A stretch of DNA of 64,000 nt from an uncultured Chlorobiaceae bacterium (GCA_903994455.1 CAJEXI010000005.1:59891-123890), one strand, 5' to 3'. Counted from the stretch's first letter, positions 9,645 to 20,199 are shown. Numbers and translations are program-made. Notes: a model not told the origin generated them from the letters alone.

Positions 9645-10526
9645 ATGATGAAACACCTCCATCCGCTTTTCACGATACTGTTTATTCTAACAGCAACACT
9701 TTTGACCTTCATTACCGACGCTTCAGCAGAAACACTACAAAACCCCACGGTAAAAACTATTTTTAAGCCTCTGCTGGCCGATCCTCTGGAACCAAGAATT
9801 GCCGTCATGCCATTTTTGGGGGAAAAATCCGTGCAGCTTGATATCGGTTCATCGGCGGATCTCTACCAGAGCAAGAACAGAAAATTTGCCGTTGGTGTCG
9901 ATTTTGCGACTTACTCGCTTCTGCGCAGAACCGATAATTTCAAGTTTCCTGTTGATGCCATCGATTATCTGTTCGGCATTAATGCTTGCTGGAAAAAGTC
10001 GTTCAACAGCGATGTACTACCTTTTGACGAATTCAGCACAAGAGCAAGGCTCAGCCACATTTCTGCCCATTTTGAAGATGGACACTATAACGCTGATGCA
10101 GAGCAGTGGCTCCGCCAACCCGAATGGCTCGGGACAATTCCCTTTACCTACAGCCGGGAATTTGTGAATCTTGTTCTTGCGCTCAGCTCACCGGGCCGTC
10201 GGATCTATACCGGTTACCAGTATCTCTACCATACGCTCCCGGATGGTATCAATCCTCACTCCTTTCAGGCCGGTGCTGAACTCTCTGCTCCCGGCAACAC
10301 CTGGCTGGCCGCTGACTTCAAACTTCTGCCAATATGGCAACCGTTGCTGAACGAAACAAAAGGACACCGGGGCACATGGAACCTGCAGGCAGGCATCAAT
10401 CTACGTGGAGCTGGCCTGGAGAAAGTCAGAGTAGCCTGCAACTACTCTACCGGTATCAGTCGACAGGGAATGTATTTTTATCATCCGGAAAACTATACCA
10501 CCGCAGGTATCATTATTGATTTTTGA
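9645..10526 (+). CDS. Secreted DUF1207-like outer-membrane protein
   Basis: 293 residues with a clear signal peptide (basic start MMKHLHPLF, hydrophobic core to about residue 22, cleavage near ASA-E). The mature part contains a segment resembling DUF1207 proteins (FKPLLADPLEPRIAVMPFLG, then GVDFATYSLLRR and many alternating aromatic/polar strands), consistent with a beta-barrel outer-membrane protein. Function unknown. It starts 21 bp after pyrB and may be transcribed with it. Confidence 0.7.
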   Translation: MMKHLHPLFTILFILTATLLTFITDASAETLQNPTVKTIFKPLLADPLEPRIAVMPFLGEKSVQLDIGSSADLYQSKNRKFAVGVDFATYSLLRRTDNFKFPVDAIDYLFGINACWKKSFNSDVLPFDEFSTRARLSHISAHFEDGHYNADAEQWLRQPEWLGTIPFTYSREFVNLVLALSSPGRRIYTGYQYLYHTLPDGINPHSFQAGAELSAPGNTWLAADFKLLPIWQPLLNETKGHRGTWNLQAGINLRGAGLEKVRVACNYSTGISRQGMYFYHPENYTTAGIIIDF

Positions 10527-10548
10527 AACCCCTTTGCAGCAGCAGAGG

Positions 10549-11055
10549 CTATCGGCATGAGTCAAAAAACTCGGGAATGGCATCCTGAAACTCTTCGGGT
10601 GAACGCGCAACAATGTAGTCAGCAAGAAACGGTGGATAGAGGTTATAACGCTCAAGGTCGGCAAGCGGAATCCAGCTCACCCTGATAATCATCTGCTGAT
10701 CATCAGGATATTCCGGATCTTTTCCGGTGATCATCTCGCCACCGGTAACAGTGCAATAAAAACCGAGCGATACCGAATGATGCAGTGAACCCTGTTCAAC
10801 AACACCGGGATAAGGGTAGAGCAGCTCCTTGATAAAAAGCAGAGTACCAACCCTGCATGCAAGACCGGTCTCTTCCATCATTTCACGCTGCACTGCCTCG
10901 TCAAGAGTTTCACCCCGTTCGACGGCACCTCCCGGAAGGATCCAGTAACTTTCGGGAAGTTGTGGATCGTCAGGCGCAAAGCTTTTGTGTTCAATAAGCA
11001 GTACCTGACCATCCCTGATACATAATGCGCTGACCCTGAGTTTTACCTGTGACAT
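10549..11055 (-). CDS. NUDIX hydrolase
   Basis: 168 residues. The complete Nudix box is visible (GAVERGETLDEAVQREMMEE followed by TGL, matching GX5EX7REUXEEXGU) at about residues 43-65. Such enzymes hydrolyse nucleoside diphosphates linked to another moiety; the substrate cannot be told from sequence. It converges with the DUF1207-like gene, 22 bp apart, and diverges from the porin-like gene. Confidence 0.9.
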   Translation of the reverse strand: MSQVKLRVSALCIRDGQVLLIEHKSFAPDDPQLPESYWILPGGAVERGETLDEAVQREMMEETGLACRVGTLLFIKELLYPYPGVVEQGSLHHSVSLGFYCTVTGGEMITGKDPEYPDDQQMIIRVSWIPLADLERYNLYPPFLADYIVARSPEEFQDAIPEFFDSCR

Positions 11056-11312
11056 AATGAAATTTCTGTATGAATGAATAATAATTACTGCCGATTCAGA
11101 TCAATGATGCCGGGAAAAAAAAATCAGCACAGAACCCCGCATTGACAAAATGGCATATTTGTTGAATTCATGTTAATTTTATTATATTAACCATATATAC
11201 CATAGGTGTACAGTAGGAGGTTATTCCTTTCTTTATCTTTTTTCAGGGGTATTTATCGCTTTTTTCTTTTACTTATTAATCTGTACACGCACGTAACTAA
11301 CAAACGGAGAAA

Positions 11313-12524
11313 ATGAAAATGAAAAAAATGCTTTCGCTCGCTGCAATGTTTGCAGTTTTGTCATACGCATCGCCAGCATCTGCTGAATTAAAAATCGGGG
11401 GAGACGCAGCGGTTCGTGCAAGAGGTGATTTTAAGAATTCAGAGACCGCCCAGGGTGTCAAAACCACAAATGGTGATGACGTACTTTTTCAATATCGCGT
11501 ACGTCTGAAAGCTTCTGCTGACCTCGGCAGTGGTTATTTCTTTAAGGCACTGGCGCAGAGTGAAGAGGCTGCGACCCAAACAGCAGCCCAGGCAGCAGAC
11601 GGCAAACCTGCAACTACTGCCGGGGGTTGGTCCGGAGTTGGAGCCAATAACTCGGGAGCCTACAATCTTGAGGTCTCAAACTTTTACTTGGGACGCACTC
11701 TGGAAAATTGCCACTACAGTATAGGTCGTCTTCCACTTAACAGCTACAACAATCCAATTTTTGACTTGGCCCTTTATCCAGTCCCGACCACAACAGGAAT
11801 CTACGCTGTTGACATTCCGGTAGCCACATGGAACTTTGATCGAGTTTTTGGACTTAACTACGGCACAAAAGTCGGAGGCGGTGAACTCAACACCACTCTT
11901 GTTGTTCTTGACAACAATTCTACTACAGCAAACAGTGCCAAAACAGGTGATGGTCTTTTTAATGATGGTTACCTGCTGCATGTTACCTATAAAACCACTG
12001 TTGGCAATGTCACCCTTGAGCCGCAGGCAATCCTTGCGCTGACTGATCTTCAGGGTCCAACCTATCAGAAGGTTTCACCGAACACCTTTGGTTTAAACGC
12101 CTCGATTCCTTCCGGAAAATCAAAAATCGGGCTTAGCGGTTTCTATACCATCGGCAAAGACGATAAAGCTGTAACAACTTTAACAACAACAAGTTATTTA
12201 ACTGGAACACCTGTTGTAACTTCTGTTGCAACACCTGCATCAGTTGACTACAGCGGCTACCTGCTGAGAGTGAAAGGCGAGTCCGGCTCAGCAATAGCAT
12301 GGGTTGACTACAACCAGACCTGTGACAAAACCGGCGTTACTGATGTCGATTACACCAACGTGTTCGTCTGGGCACAGTACAACTTCAAGGTACATGAATC
12401 AGCCACTGGCACCGTCAACCTGACTCCTACCGTACGTTACCGTGCAAGTGGAAAAGATGACTCAATTGGTACAGCAAGAAACAACCAGCTTCGCACAGAA
12501 CTTTATGCCACGGTGACTTTCTAA
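11313..12524 (+). CDS. Porin-like outer-membrane protein
   Basis: 403 residues. N-terminal signal peptide MKMKKMLSLAAMFAVLSYAS with cleavage near SAE. The mature protein has many alternating beta-strand segments, aromatic residues, glycine turns and a terminal strand ending in TELYATVTF (C-terminal Phe), all typical of outer-membrane beta-barrels. Low-complexity Ala/Thr/Asn loops (for example near residues 85-105) look surface exposed. RBS GGAGAAA lies 5 bp before the ATG. A leader of about 150-250 bp precedes it, and a strong terminator follows, so it is probably monocistronic. Solute unknown. Confidence 0.75.
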   Translation: MKMKKMLSLAAMFAVLSYASPASAELKIGGDAAVRARGDFKNSETAQGVKTTNGDDVLFQYRVRLKASADLGSGYFFKALAQSEEAATQTAAQAADGKPATTAGGWSGVGANNSGAYNLEVSNFYLGRTLENCHYSIGRLPLNSYNNPIFDLALYPVPTTTGIYAVDIPVATWNFDRVFGLNYGTKVGGGELNTTLVVLDNNSTTANSAKTGDGLFNDGYLLHVTYKTTVGNVTLEPQAILALTDLQGPTYQKVSPNTFGLNASIPSGKSKIGLSGFYTIGKDDKAVTTLTTTSYLTGTPVVTSVATPASVDYSGYLLRVKGESGSAIAWVDYNQTCDKTGVTDVDYTNVFVWAQYNFKVHESATGTVNLTPTVRYRASGKDDSIGTARNNQLRTELYATVTF

Positions 12525-12548
12525 ATCTGAATCTCACCTTTACTTTTA

Positions 12549-12582
12549 ATAAAGCCGTAGGGAACTGCGGCTTTATTTTTTA
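12549..12582 (+). terminator. Intrinsic terminator of porin-like gene
   Basis: AATAAAGCCG pairs with CGGCTTTATT, and the right arm is followed by TTTTT. It lies 25 bp after the stop codon. Confidence 0.85.
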
Positions 12583-12930
12583 TATTGTCGTATTGAGGTG
12601 CTCTGCATTTTTTGCGAAGCTTATTTCCCATAAATAACAATTGTTACTTCGGGAATTTTAACGATATTACTGAAAACCGTCAGTAACGACATTGGCAGGC
12701 TTTGGTGCCTGTAGCTTTACATTTTTTCGACATACGGAAACCATGTCCATTTGGCACAAGAACTTGTTTGCGCCTGTTTGGGGAAGGAGTCAATGCGGCT
12801 CTCTCGTCTTCTATGCCATTTTGCCCTCTGCATGAAGCCGTATAAATGGTCGACCAGCTTAACTGTTCTTTTCGATTATTTGTCAATTGCATAAACATTA
12901 ATTCAATAACTTAAACACAACAGCGGTACT
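12583..12930. other. Gene-poor stretch; only a doubtful minus-strand ORF (12680-12898)
   Basis: This is about 350 bp between the porin terminator and the stress-protein gene. The only sizeable frame is a 72-codon minus-strand ORF, basic and cysteine-containing at its C-terminus (KKCKATGTKACQCRY). I recognise no family and see no convincing ribosome site, so it is recorded as a possible small gene only. Confidence 0.25.
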
Positions 12931-13368
12931 ATGATTACCATTAAAAAAATCATCTGCCCGGTTGATTTCTCTGTTTTGTCGCGCAAGGCGCTGCAATACG
13001 CCAACGAGTTTGCAAGACTTTCCGGCGGAAAGGTCTTTCTGGTCGGCGTTATTGAGAACGACCCTACCATCACTTATTCACACGGCCTTGAAAAAGAACG
13101 TGCGGAATCCGACCAAAAACTTCTTGCCTTGATTGAAGAGGAGAAGATGGCTGGTATTGTTGCCGATTATGTCATTTATGAAGGATTTGCCGAAGAGTGT
13201 ATTCTTGATTATGCCAAACGCCAGGAGGCTGACATCATTATCATGGGTTCACACGGACGGCGCGGTCTGAAACGGATGATCCTCGGCAGCGTTGCAGAGC
13301 ATGTTATTCGTCGTGCTCCATGCCCGGTTCTTATCGTCAAGGAGAACGAGCACGAGTTTATCGATTAA
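12931..13368 (+). CDS. Universal stress protein (UspA family)
   Basis: 145 residues, one Usp domain. The N-terminal strand IKKIICPVDFS and the ATP-binding motif GSHGRRGLKRMILGSVAEHV (G-2x-G-9x-G-S type) near residues 108-127 followed by APCPVLIV identify an ATP-binding Usp. It is cytosolic and usually induced by starvation or stress. It lies 73 bp before an MHS-family symporter. Confidence 0.92.
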   Translation: MITIKKIICPVDFSVLSRKALQYANEFARLSGGKVFLVGVIENDPTITYSHGLEKERAESDQKLLALIEEEKMAGIVADYVIYEGFAEECILDYAKRQEADIIIMGSHGRRGLKRMILGSVAEHVIRRAPCPVLIVKENEHEFID

Positions 13369-13441
13369 GGAATCGGTCGGAGTCAGGAGCTGGCTTGCAA
13401 AAAGTTTACAACAATTTTATCAACAATCAACGCAAACTTTT

Positions 13442-15073
13442 ATGGCACAAAATGTCACAAACGTTTCCAAAACCGAAGAGGTATCGAGCACCAGGCGGGT
13501 TATCGCTGCTTCATCGGTTGGAACGCTCATCGAGTGGTATGATTTTTATATTTTCGGTACTCTGGCGAAAATCATTTCCGAACAATTCTTTCCAAAAGAC
13601 AACCCTACGGCAGCACTGCTTGCCACGCTGGCAACTTTTGCCGCCGGCTTTGTTATCAGACCGTTCGGCGCCCTCTTCTTTGGTCGTCTGGGCGATCTTA
13701 TCGGACGGAAGTACACCTTCCTTGTCACGTTGGTCATCATGGGAGGTTCCACCTTTGCCATTGGCCTTGTTCCTGGTTATAAAACAATAGGCTTTTTTGC
13801 CCCGGCCATTGTCTTTATTTTACGTTTATTGCAGGGTCTTGCTCTTGGAGGTGAGTACGGCGGAGCGGCCACTTATGTAGCCGAACACTCTCCGGCCGGA
13901 CAACGAGGCTTCTGGACCAGCTTTATCCAGACAACGGCAACTTTGGGCCTCTTTCTTGCACTCGGTGTTATTCTCATTGTCCGTCAGGCACTGGGTGTTG
14001 AAACCTTCTCTGACTGGGGATGGCGCATTCCCTTCATTCTTTCATCGCTTCTTGTTGGTGTTTCGGTCTTTATCCGCATGAAGATGTCGGAATCACCGAT
14101 GTTTGTGAAGATGAAAAAAGAGGGCAAAACCTCAAAAAACCCATTGGCCGAAAGCTTCAAGGAGAAAGATAACCTGAAAATGGTGCTGATTGCCCTTCTT
14201 GGCGCTACCGCCGGTCAGGGTGTTGTCTGGTACACCGGTCAATTCTATGCACTCTCCTTCCTGCAGAATACCTGTAACGTTGAGTTTGTACAGAGCAACA
14301 TGATCATTTCGATTGCCCTGCTTATCGGCACCCCATTTTTCGTTGTCTTTGGTGCGCTTTCCGACAAGATCGGACGCAAGTATATCATGATGGCAGGTAT
14401 GCTTATCGCCGTTCTCTCTTATGGCCCGCTTTACAACAGCATGTACGACAATGCCAATCTGAAAAACAAAGTTGAGCTTGTAGAGAAGACAACTGTTGAA
14501 ACCAAAGAGGCTGTGAAAGGCACGGACAATGTCACCACAACGGTAACGAAGAAAACCTTCACGGATGGTACAACCTACAAAGAGACTAAAAAATTGACCG
14601 TCCCGCTTGATGAGGTAAAAAAAGCTGAACTTGCAGCAGCAGGAAAGCTGAAACCTGAAACAAAAAAAGAGACAATTCTCCCTGAGAACATCAAGAACAA
14701 AATGATTGGTATTGTTCTCATTCAGGTAATTTTTGTCACCATGGTCTACGGCCCAATTGCCGCCTTCCTTGTGGAGATTTTCCCGACCCGTATCCGCTAT
14801 ACCTCGATGTCACTGCCTTACCATATCGGCAATGGTGTCTTTGGAGGTCTGGTACCACTTATCGCAACCCGTCTCGTTGAGGCATCGAAAGAACCGGGCT
14901 ATTCTAACCCGCTTACGAACATGATTAACAGTGTTACAGGGCACATCGGAACACCTGCAGGCCAGGTCGATCCGCTTGCCGGTCTCATGTATCCGATACT
15001 GATTGCAAGCGTAAGCTTTGTTATCGGAATGCTGTACATCTCCAACAAAACCAACAACATGGACGTTGGGTAA
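13442..15073 (+). CDS. Metabolite:H+ symporter-type MFS transporter with large central loop
   Basis: 543 residues from the ATG at 13442; a longer frame overlaps the Usp gene and lacks family residues. Twelve transmembrane segments are predicted. The N-terminal SSVGTLIEWYDFYIFG and GRLGDLIGRKYTFL (MFS motif A), repeated as FGALSDKIGRKYIMM after TM6, are typical of MHS proteins such as proline/betaine or dicarboxylate permeases. Residues about 337-417 are an inserted hydrophilic Lys/Thr/Glu-rich segment absent from typical members. The substrate is not known. Confidence 0.85.
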   Translation: MAQNVTNVSKTEEVSSTRRVIAASSVGTLIEWYDFYIFGTLAKIISEQFFPKDNPTAALLATLATFAAGFVIRPFGALFFGRLGDLIGRKYTFLVTLVIMGGSTFAIGLVPGYKTIGFFAPAIVFILRLLQGLALGGEYGGAATYVAEHSPAGQRGFWTSFIQTTATLGLFLALGVILIVRQALGVETFSDWGWRIPFILSSLLVGVSVFIRMKMSESPMFVKMKKEGKTSKNPLAESFKEKDNLKMVLIALLGATAGQGVVWYTGQFYALSFLQNTCNVEFVQSNMIISIALLIGTPFFVVFGALSDKIGRKYIMMAGMLIAVLSYGPLYNSMYDNANLKNKVELVEKTTVETKEAVKGTDNVTTTVTKKTFTDGTTYKETKKLTVPLDEVKKAELAAAGKLKPETKKETILPENIKNKMIGIVLIQVIFVTMVYGPIAAFLVEIFPTRIRYTSMSLPYHIGNGVFGGLVPLIATRLVEASKEPGYSNPLTNMINSVTGHIGTPAGQVDPLAGLMYPILIASVSFVIGMLYISNKTNNMDVG

Positions 15074-15099
15074 CCAAGAACCTTTTAATTTCATCTATT

Positions 15100-15324
15100 A
15101 TGTCAGCAATTAAAAAGCTTTTCGGGATTGTGTGGTCACTCATGGGAATAGGAATCATCCCGCTGGTGATCATGCAAGCCATGAAAGAGATAGCCGCAAA
15201 GCCCAGTGAAGAGAACTGGATTTTCTGGTCAATCGTCATCGTTGTCCTTATGCCTATTATCGCATTCAGCCTCATTACCTTCGGGGTGTTTGCGCTCAAG
15301 GGCGAGTACGATGTTCTTGAGTAA
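15100..15324 (+). CDS. Small two-helix membrane protein
   Basis: 74 residues with two hydrophobic helices (about 8-25 and 42-65). It resembles the DUF6814-type small proteins found just downstream of MFS symporters, so it may be an accessory subunit; this is from memory and moderately uncertain. It starts 26 bp after the symporter and is followed by a terminator, so the pair likely forms one transcript. Confidence 0.65.
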   Translation: MSAIKKLFGIVWSLMGIGIIPLVIMQAMKEIAAKPSEENWIFWSIVIVVLMPIIAFSLITFGVFALKGEYDVLE

Positions 15325-15361
15325 CTCTCAAGAGTGCACGAATTGTTCTTTTTTTTCAGGG

Positions 15362-15396
15362 AAAAGCCGCATCTTTGGTGCGGCTTTTTCTTTTTT
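15362..15396 (+). terminator. Intrinsic terminator after symporter operon
   Basis: AAAAGCCGCA and TGCGGCTTTT form a 10-bp stem with a 7-nt loop, followed by TCTTTTTT. It ends the symporter/small-protein transcript and supports placing the uvrC start downstream at 15429. Confidence 0.85.
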
Positions 15397-15428
15397 GTCG
15401 AAAAGAGCAACCAATCCCAGGAAAACCG

Positions 15429-17312
15429 ATGGATAATCAAAATGAGCACCAGGATCCGGTAAACATACAACACGCTCTTGCCGAAAAACTTGCCACACTG
15501 CCCACCTCGCCAGGCGTTTATCAGTTCAAAAATACTGCTGGACGGGTAATCTACGTCGGCAAGGCAAAAAATCTCCGCAACAGGGTTCGTTCCTATTTCA
15601 GAAATTCACAGCAGCTCTTTGGCAAGACGCTGGTCCTGGTCACGCACATTGACGATTTCGAGGTCATTATCACCTCTTCGGAAGTTGAGGCGCTTATTCT
15701 TGAAAACAACCTGATCAAGGAGCTGAAGCCACGCTACAATATTAATCTAAAAGATGACAAGAGCTATCCTTACCTGGTCATCACCAATGAACCCTTCCCG
15801 CGAATCATCTTTTCCCGTCAACGAAAAAAAGATGGCTCAACCTGGTTCGGCCCCTATACCGAAGCTCGCCAGCTCCGCTCCATCCTTGATCTTGTCGGAT
15901 CAATTTTTCCGGTTCGAAGCTGTAAATATCGGCTGAGCGAGGAGAATATTGCATCAAAAAAATACAAAGTCTGCCTCGACTACCACATTTATAAATGCAA
16001 AGGGCCATGTGAAGGTTTGCAAACGGAAGAGGAGTACCTCCGCATGATCGCCGAAATAACCCGGCTGCTGAAAGGGAAAACATCAACCACCATCCGCTCG
16101 CTCACTGAAACCATGCAACTTCTGGCTCGGGAACTGAAGTTCGAACAGGCGGCAGAGATAAAGGCACAACTTGACAGTCTGAAACGCTATGCTGAACGGC
16201 AGAAGGTGGTGGCAGGTGACGGGCTGGATCGGGATGTTTTTGCGGTTGCCGCTGGTGAAAATGAGGGCTGTGGCATCGTCTTCAAGATACGTGAGGGAAA
16301 ACTGCTCGGATCGCAGCATATCTATATGAATAATACCGATGGAGAAACTGAGGCCGCGCTCCAGGCAAGAGTGGTTGAAAAATACTATCTCGAAACTCTT
16401 GAACTCATTACTGATGAAATTCTGCTTCAGGAACCGATGCGCAACGATGAAGAAGAGACCCTGAGAGCCTTCATCTCGACGAAACAGCAAGAGGAAAAAC
16501 AGGAGAAAAAAAACATTCGGTTTGTGGTGCCTCAAATCGGAGAAAAAGCACATTTGGTCGAGATGTGCCGCCAGAATGCCCGACATCATCTGGAGGAGTA
16601 CCTGATACAGAAACAGAAACGGGGCGAGGCTGCCCGCGAGCACCATGGAGTTACTGCCCTCAAGGAGCTGCTCCATCTGCCAAACCTGCCGCAACGCATT
16701 GAATGTTTCGACAACTCCCATCTTCAAGGCACCGATTACGTGAGTTCCATGGTCTGTTTTGAGAAAGGAAAACCGAAAAAATCTGACTACCGAAAGTTTA
16801 AAATGAAAACAGTTGAAGGCTCGGACGATTATGCTGCCATGGAAGAGGTGATTCGACGTCGTTACAGCGGTTCACTTTCAACAGAGCTTCCCTGGCCTGA
16901 CCTCATCGTCGTCGATGGAGGAAAGGGGCAGGTCAACACGGCTTTTCACACCCTGAACGCTTTGGGGCTCTCAATTCCTGTTATCGGTCTGGCGAAACGC
17001 CTTGAGGAGATTTTTACCCCGCAGACACGAGATCCGTTCAATCTGCCAAAAACCTCGCCCGCGCTCAAACTACTCCAGCAACTGCGTGATGAAGCGCACC
17101 GTTTTGCCGTTACCTATCACCGCAACTTGAGATCGAAAAGAACGTTGCAGACAGAACTCACCACCATTGCCGGTGTTGGAGAAAAAACAGCCTTCAGGTT
17201 ACTTGAACGATTTGGTTCTGTCGAAGGTGTTGCACAAGCCACGATCGAAGAGCTGAAGGCTGCGGCAGGCACCAAAGTCGGAGAGGCTGTTTTCCGTTTT
17301 TACCGGCCATGA
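15429..17312 (+). CDS. uvrC: Excinuclease ABC subunit C
   Basis: 627 residues. UvrC makes the dual incisions in nucleotide excision repair. GIY-YIG nuclease domain at the N-terminus (PGVYQF...VIYVGKAKNLRNRVRSYF), UVR motif for UvrB binding (ELKFEQAAEIKAQLDSL, about 215-232), RNase H-like C-terminal nuclease domain (ECFDNSHLQGTDYVSSMV; DLIVVDGGKGQ) and a terminal helix-hairpin-helix (TIAGVGEKTAFRLLERFGS). The start at 15429 is preferred because the longer frame begins inside the upstream terminator. Confidence 0.96.
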   Translation: MDNQNEHQDPVNIQHALAEKLATLPTSPGVYQFKNTAGRVIYVGKAKNLRNRVRSYFRNSQQLFGKTLVLVTHIDDFEVIITSSEVEALILENNLIKELKPRYNINLKDDKSYPYLVITNEPFPRIIFSRQRKKDGSTWFGPYTEARQLRSILDLVGSIFPVRSCKYRLSEENIASKKYKVCLDYHIYKCKGPCEGLQTEEEYLRMIAEITRLLKGKTSTTIRSLTETMQLLARELKFEQAAEIKAQLDSLKRYAERQKVVAGDGLDRDVFAVAAGENEGCGIVFKIREGKLLGSQHIYMNNTDGETEAALQARVVEKYYLETLELITDEILLQEPMRNDEEETLRAFISTKQQEEKQEKKNIRFVVPQIGEKAHLVEMCRQNARHHLEEYLIQKQKRGEAAREHHGVTALKELLHLPNLPQRIECFDNSHLQGTDYVSSMVCFEKGKPKKSDYRKFKMKTVEGSDDYAAMEEVIRRRYSGSLSTELPWPDLIVVDGGKGQVNTAFHTLNALGLSIPVIGLAKRLEEIFTPQTRDPFNLPKTSPALKLLQQLRDEAHRFAVTYHRNLRSKRTLQTELTTIAGVGEKTAFRLLERFGSVEGVAQATIEELKAAAGTKVGEAVFRFYRP

Positions 17313-17425
17313 ATATCTCTATTCCCTTCCATACCCACCTTCCAAAATGAGTTTCTTTAGAAAATTCTGTTATATTTATCATTTATGATACGACCGACGA
17401 TAAAGAAACTCTTGACGATGCCTCT

Positions 17426-18823
17426 ATGAATTTCCCTGATTTTTTTGATGACAATCGTCGTAACCCAACGGGAGCATCAGGAGAAGAAACACCCAACCTT
17501 GATGGCCTTGATAGTTTGTTTGATTCGGAAGAACTTTTTGACCGGATCAGCCAATATAATGACGATGGATTCCTGATTGAAGCGCTTGCTGTTGCCCGTC
17601 GTCTTGAGGAAATTGCACCCTATAATACGGAAACCTGGTTTCTCCTTGGCAACTGCCTGACATTGAACGGCTCTTTCGATGAAGCTCTGGATGCATTTCA
17701 GAAAGCAGTCGTCTTCAGCCCCTCGGACAGCGAAATGCGCCTTAACCTTGCGCTTGGCTACTTCAACACAGGCAATTTTGAGACCGCGCTTGAAGAGCTC
17801 GACAACAGTATGATCGACCTCTCCCTTGAAAAAGAGTACCATTATTACCGGGGCATTGTTTTGCAGCGCCTGGAACGGTATGAGGAGGCTGAATCGAACT
17901 TTGAACTCGCTCTTGATCTTGATGCAGAGTTTGCCGATGCCTGGTATGAGCTTGCCTACTGCAAAGACATTCTTGGCAAACTTGAGGAGAGCACCTCATG
18001 TTACCGGAAGGCGGTGGATGAGGATCCCTATAATATTAACGCATGGTACAACAATGGCCTGGTGCTGAGCAAGATGAAGCGCTACGATGAGGCTCTTGAT
18101 TGTTACGACATGGCACTTGCAATTTCGGATGATTTCAGTTCGGCATGGTACAACCGGGCAAATGTTCTGGCCATAACGGGATGTATTGAGGAAGCTGCCG
18201 AAAGCTATCTAAAAACCCTCGAATTTGAGCCTGATGATATCAATGCCCTCTATAATCTTGGAATTGCCTATGAGGAGCTGGAGGCCTATGGTGAGGCCAT
18301 ACCCTGTTACCGGCGATGCATCGACATAAGTCCCGAGTTTGACGAAGCATGGTTTGCCCTTGCATGCTGCCATGAAGCTCTTGAAGAGTACGATGAGGCT
18401 TATGAGGCAACCCTGGAGGCGCTGAAAACAACATCTGACAGTGTTGAGTTTCTCCTCCTGAAAGCGGAGATTGAGTACAACCTTAACTTTCTTGAAAAGT
18501 CTATCTCGACGTATCAAGAGATTATTATACTTGAACCGGATAATCCCCAGATCTGGGTTGACTTTGCCATTGTGCTCCGCGAAGAGGGTCTTGTCAATGC
18601 ATCCATCGACGCGCTGCACCAGTCACTGAAGCTTCAACCTCTCTCGGCTGATGCCCACTTTGAAATTGCTGCGGCCTATTTTGCCATGGGCGACAAACTC
18701 AGCACCCTGAAAGCGCTGAGCAAAGCATTCAAAATTGATCCTGACAAGAAGGAGCTGTTTCAGAGCACTTTTCCGGAACTCTATCAGCAGGATTCTGTCA
18801 GGCGGATGCTCGGTATTTCATGA
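17426..18823 (+). CDS. Tetratricopeptide repeat protein
   Basis: 465 residues, acidic, almost entirely TPR units (at least nine, from about residue 45 to 450; for example [32 protein letters not shown]). No signal peptide is seen. Such proteins are scaffolds for protein-protein contacts; the partner is unknown. Its stop overlaps the aroE start by 4 bp, so they share a transcript. Confidence 0.88.
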   Translation: MNFPDFFDDNRRNPTGASGEETPNLDGLDSLFDSEELFDRISQYNDDGFLIEALAVARRLEEIAPYNTETWFLLGNCLTLNGSFDEALDAFQKAVVFSPSDSEMRLNLALGYFNTGNFETALEELDNSMIDLSLEKEYHYYRGIVLQRLERYEEAESNFELALDLDAEFADAWYELAYCKDILGKLEESTSCYRKAVDEDPYNINAWYNNGLVLSKMKRYDEALDCYDMALAISDDFSSAWYNRANVLAITGCIEEAAESYLKTLEFEPDDINALYNLGIAYEELEAYGEAIPCYRRCIDISPEFDEAWFALACCHEALEEYDEAYEATLEALKTTSDSVEFLLLKAEIEYNLNFLEKSISTYQEIIILEPDNPQIWVDFAIVLREEGLVNASIDALHQSLKLQPLSADAHFEIAAAYFAMGDKLSTLKALSKAFKIDPDKKELFQSTFPELYQQDSVRRMLGIS

Positions 18824-19704
18824 CAAAAGCAACAAAAATTTTTGCCCTGTTGGGGCGGGGAGTTGATTATTCATACTCCCCGCTTATTCATAATTGCGCC
18901 TTCCAGGAGCTTGGGCTTCCCTGCCACTACACCGTATTCAACATTGCCGAGCCTGATCTGGTGCAAGAGGCTCTTCTTGGCGCAAGGGCACTCGGCATTG
19001 CGGGGTTCAATGTCACGATACCCTACAAGAAAACCGTTGTACCCTTTCTTGATGAACTCTCTGTTGAGGCAGCCTCCATTCGGGCAGTCAACACCATTGT
19101 CAATGAGGGCGGCAAACTCACTGGCCACAACACTGATATTGCCGGGTTTGCGGCTCCCCTTTTGCCATACAGAGAGAGCATAACGGGCAGAACGGTCTCT
19201 CTTTTCGGAAGCGGTGGTGCTGCGCTGGCCGCCATCGAAGCGTTCAGCCGTTTTTTTACCCCGGCCGAGATTTTGCTCTTTGTTCGTGATCCTGAAAAAG
19301 CACGCTCCTTGCTCAATGAAACTGGTTACGGCAACAGAGCGTCGGTCACCATCATCCCGCACAACAAGCCGGAACAAATCAGGAACTCCCGGGTTATCGT
19401 CAACGCAACACCAGTCGGCACCAGAGGCGGTAAAGGTGATGGCTCCATTATTCCCCTTGACCGGGACTTGCTCAACGCCGACCAGATTATCTACGACATG
19501 GTCTACAACCCCGTCAAGACACCTCTGCTGCAGGCGGCACAGATTGCTGGTGCCACAACCATATCCGGCATTGAAATGCTGATCGGCCAGGCTGAACGAG
19601 CATTTACCCTGTGGACCAACATGAACATGCCCGTCGCTGCCGTAAGAGCGACACTGCTGCAAGAGATTCAGGAACAACAATCCCGCTATCTGACTCAATC
19701 ATGA
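18820..19704 (+). CDS. aroE: Shikimate dehydrogenase
   Basis: 294 residues. NADPH-dependent reduction of 3-dehydroshikimate to shikimate in aromatic amino-acid synthesis. Substrate-site [11 protein letters not shown] (about 18-28) and [17 protein letters not shown] with the catalytic Lys, [20 protein letters not shown], nucleotide-binding [13 protein letters not shown], and C-terminal [16 protein letters not shown] are visible. It overlaps the TPR gene and lspA by 4 bp each. Confidence 0.95.
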   Translation: MTKATKIFALLGRGVDYSYSPLIHNCAFQELGLPCHYTVFNIAEPDLVQEALLGARALGIAGFNVTIPYKKTVVPFLDELSVEAASIRAVNTIVNEGGKLTGHNTDIAGFAAPLLPYRESITGRTVSLFGSGGAALAAIEAFSRFFTPAEILLFVRDPEKARSLLNETGYGNRASVTIIPHNKPEQIRNSRVIVNATPVGTRGGKGDGSIIPLDRDLLNADQIIYDMVYNPVKTPLLQAAQIAGATTISGIEMLIGQAERAFTLWTNMNMPVAAVRATLLQEIQEQQSRYLTQS

Positions 19705-20198
19705 AATGGTTTTTTTCACTTGCTTTGTTGGTCATTACCGTTGATCAGTTGACAAAAAAAATGGCTGTCGCTTTCCTCAGAGATGCAGCTCAAAGTATTG
19801 TCGTCATTCCCGGCCTCTTTTCGTTCACGTATGCTGAAAACAAGGGTGTTGCCTTTGGTCTGGAATTTGCCCCTCCAGCCGTACTCCTCCTTCTCACCGG
19901 GATAATTACAGTCCTTGTGCTTGTGTATGTCTTCAAGTCAAACAACCGTACAGCCCTTTTTCTTGTCCCCTTTGCCCTCATTACTGGCGGAGGTATCGGC
20001 AATATGATTGATCGGCTCACTCTTGGCCGGGTTGTTGACTTCATCTATTTTGATCTTTTCAACGGCTACGTTTTCGGCCACTACCTCTCCCTGTGGCCTA
20101 TTTTCAATATCGCAGACTCCGCCATCTCCATTGGTGCCTGCATGCTGATTATTTTTCACAACAACCTCTTTCCTGACGAAAGCCAGGCTGTAAAATAA
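19701..20198 (+). CDS. lspA: Lipoprotein signal peptidase II
   Basis: 165 residues from the ATG that overlaps the aroE stop (ATGA); the longer upstream frame is spurious. This integral membrane aspartyl protease cleaves prolipoprotein signal peptides. It has four TM helices. The catalytic aspartates lie in [19 protein letters not shown] and [12 protein letters not shown], and DQLTKK follows the first helix. Confidence 0.95.
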   Translation: MKWFFSLALLVITVDQLTKKMAVAFLRDAAQSIVVIPGLFSFTYAENKGVAFGLEFAPPAVLLLLTGIITVLVLVYVFKSNNRTALFLVPFALITGGGIGNMIDRLTLGRVVDFIYFDLFNGYVFGHYLSLWPIFNIADSAISIGACMLIIFHNNLFPDESQAVK

Positions 20199-20199
20199 C

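Noticed and set aside
9045..9662. 205-codon minus-strand ORF opposite pyrB
   Set aside because: Shadow of pyrB; no family or ribosome site.
11142..11180. TTGACA promoter before the porin-like gene
   Set aside because: TTGACA at 11142 has no acceptable -10 box at 16-18 bp.
13292..13441. N-terminal extension of the symporter
   Set aside because: It overlaps the universal stress gene out of frame and lacks family similarity.
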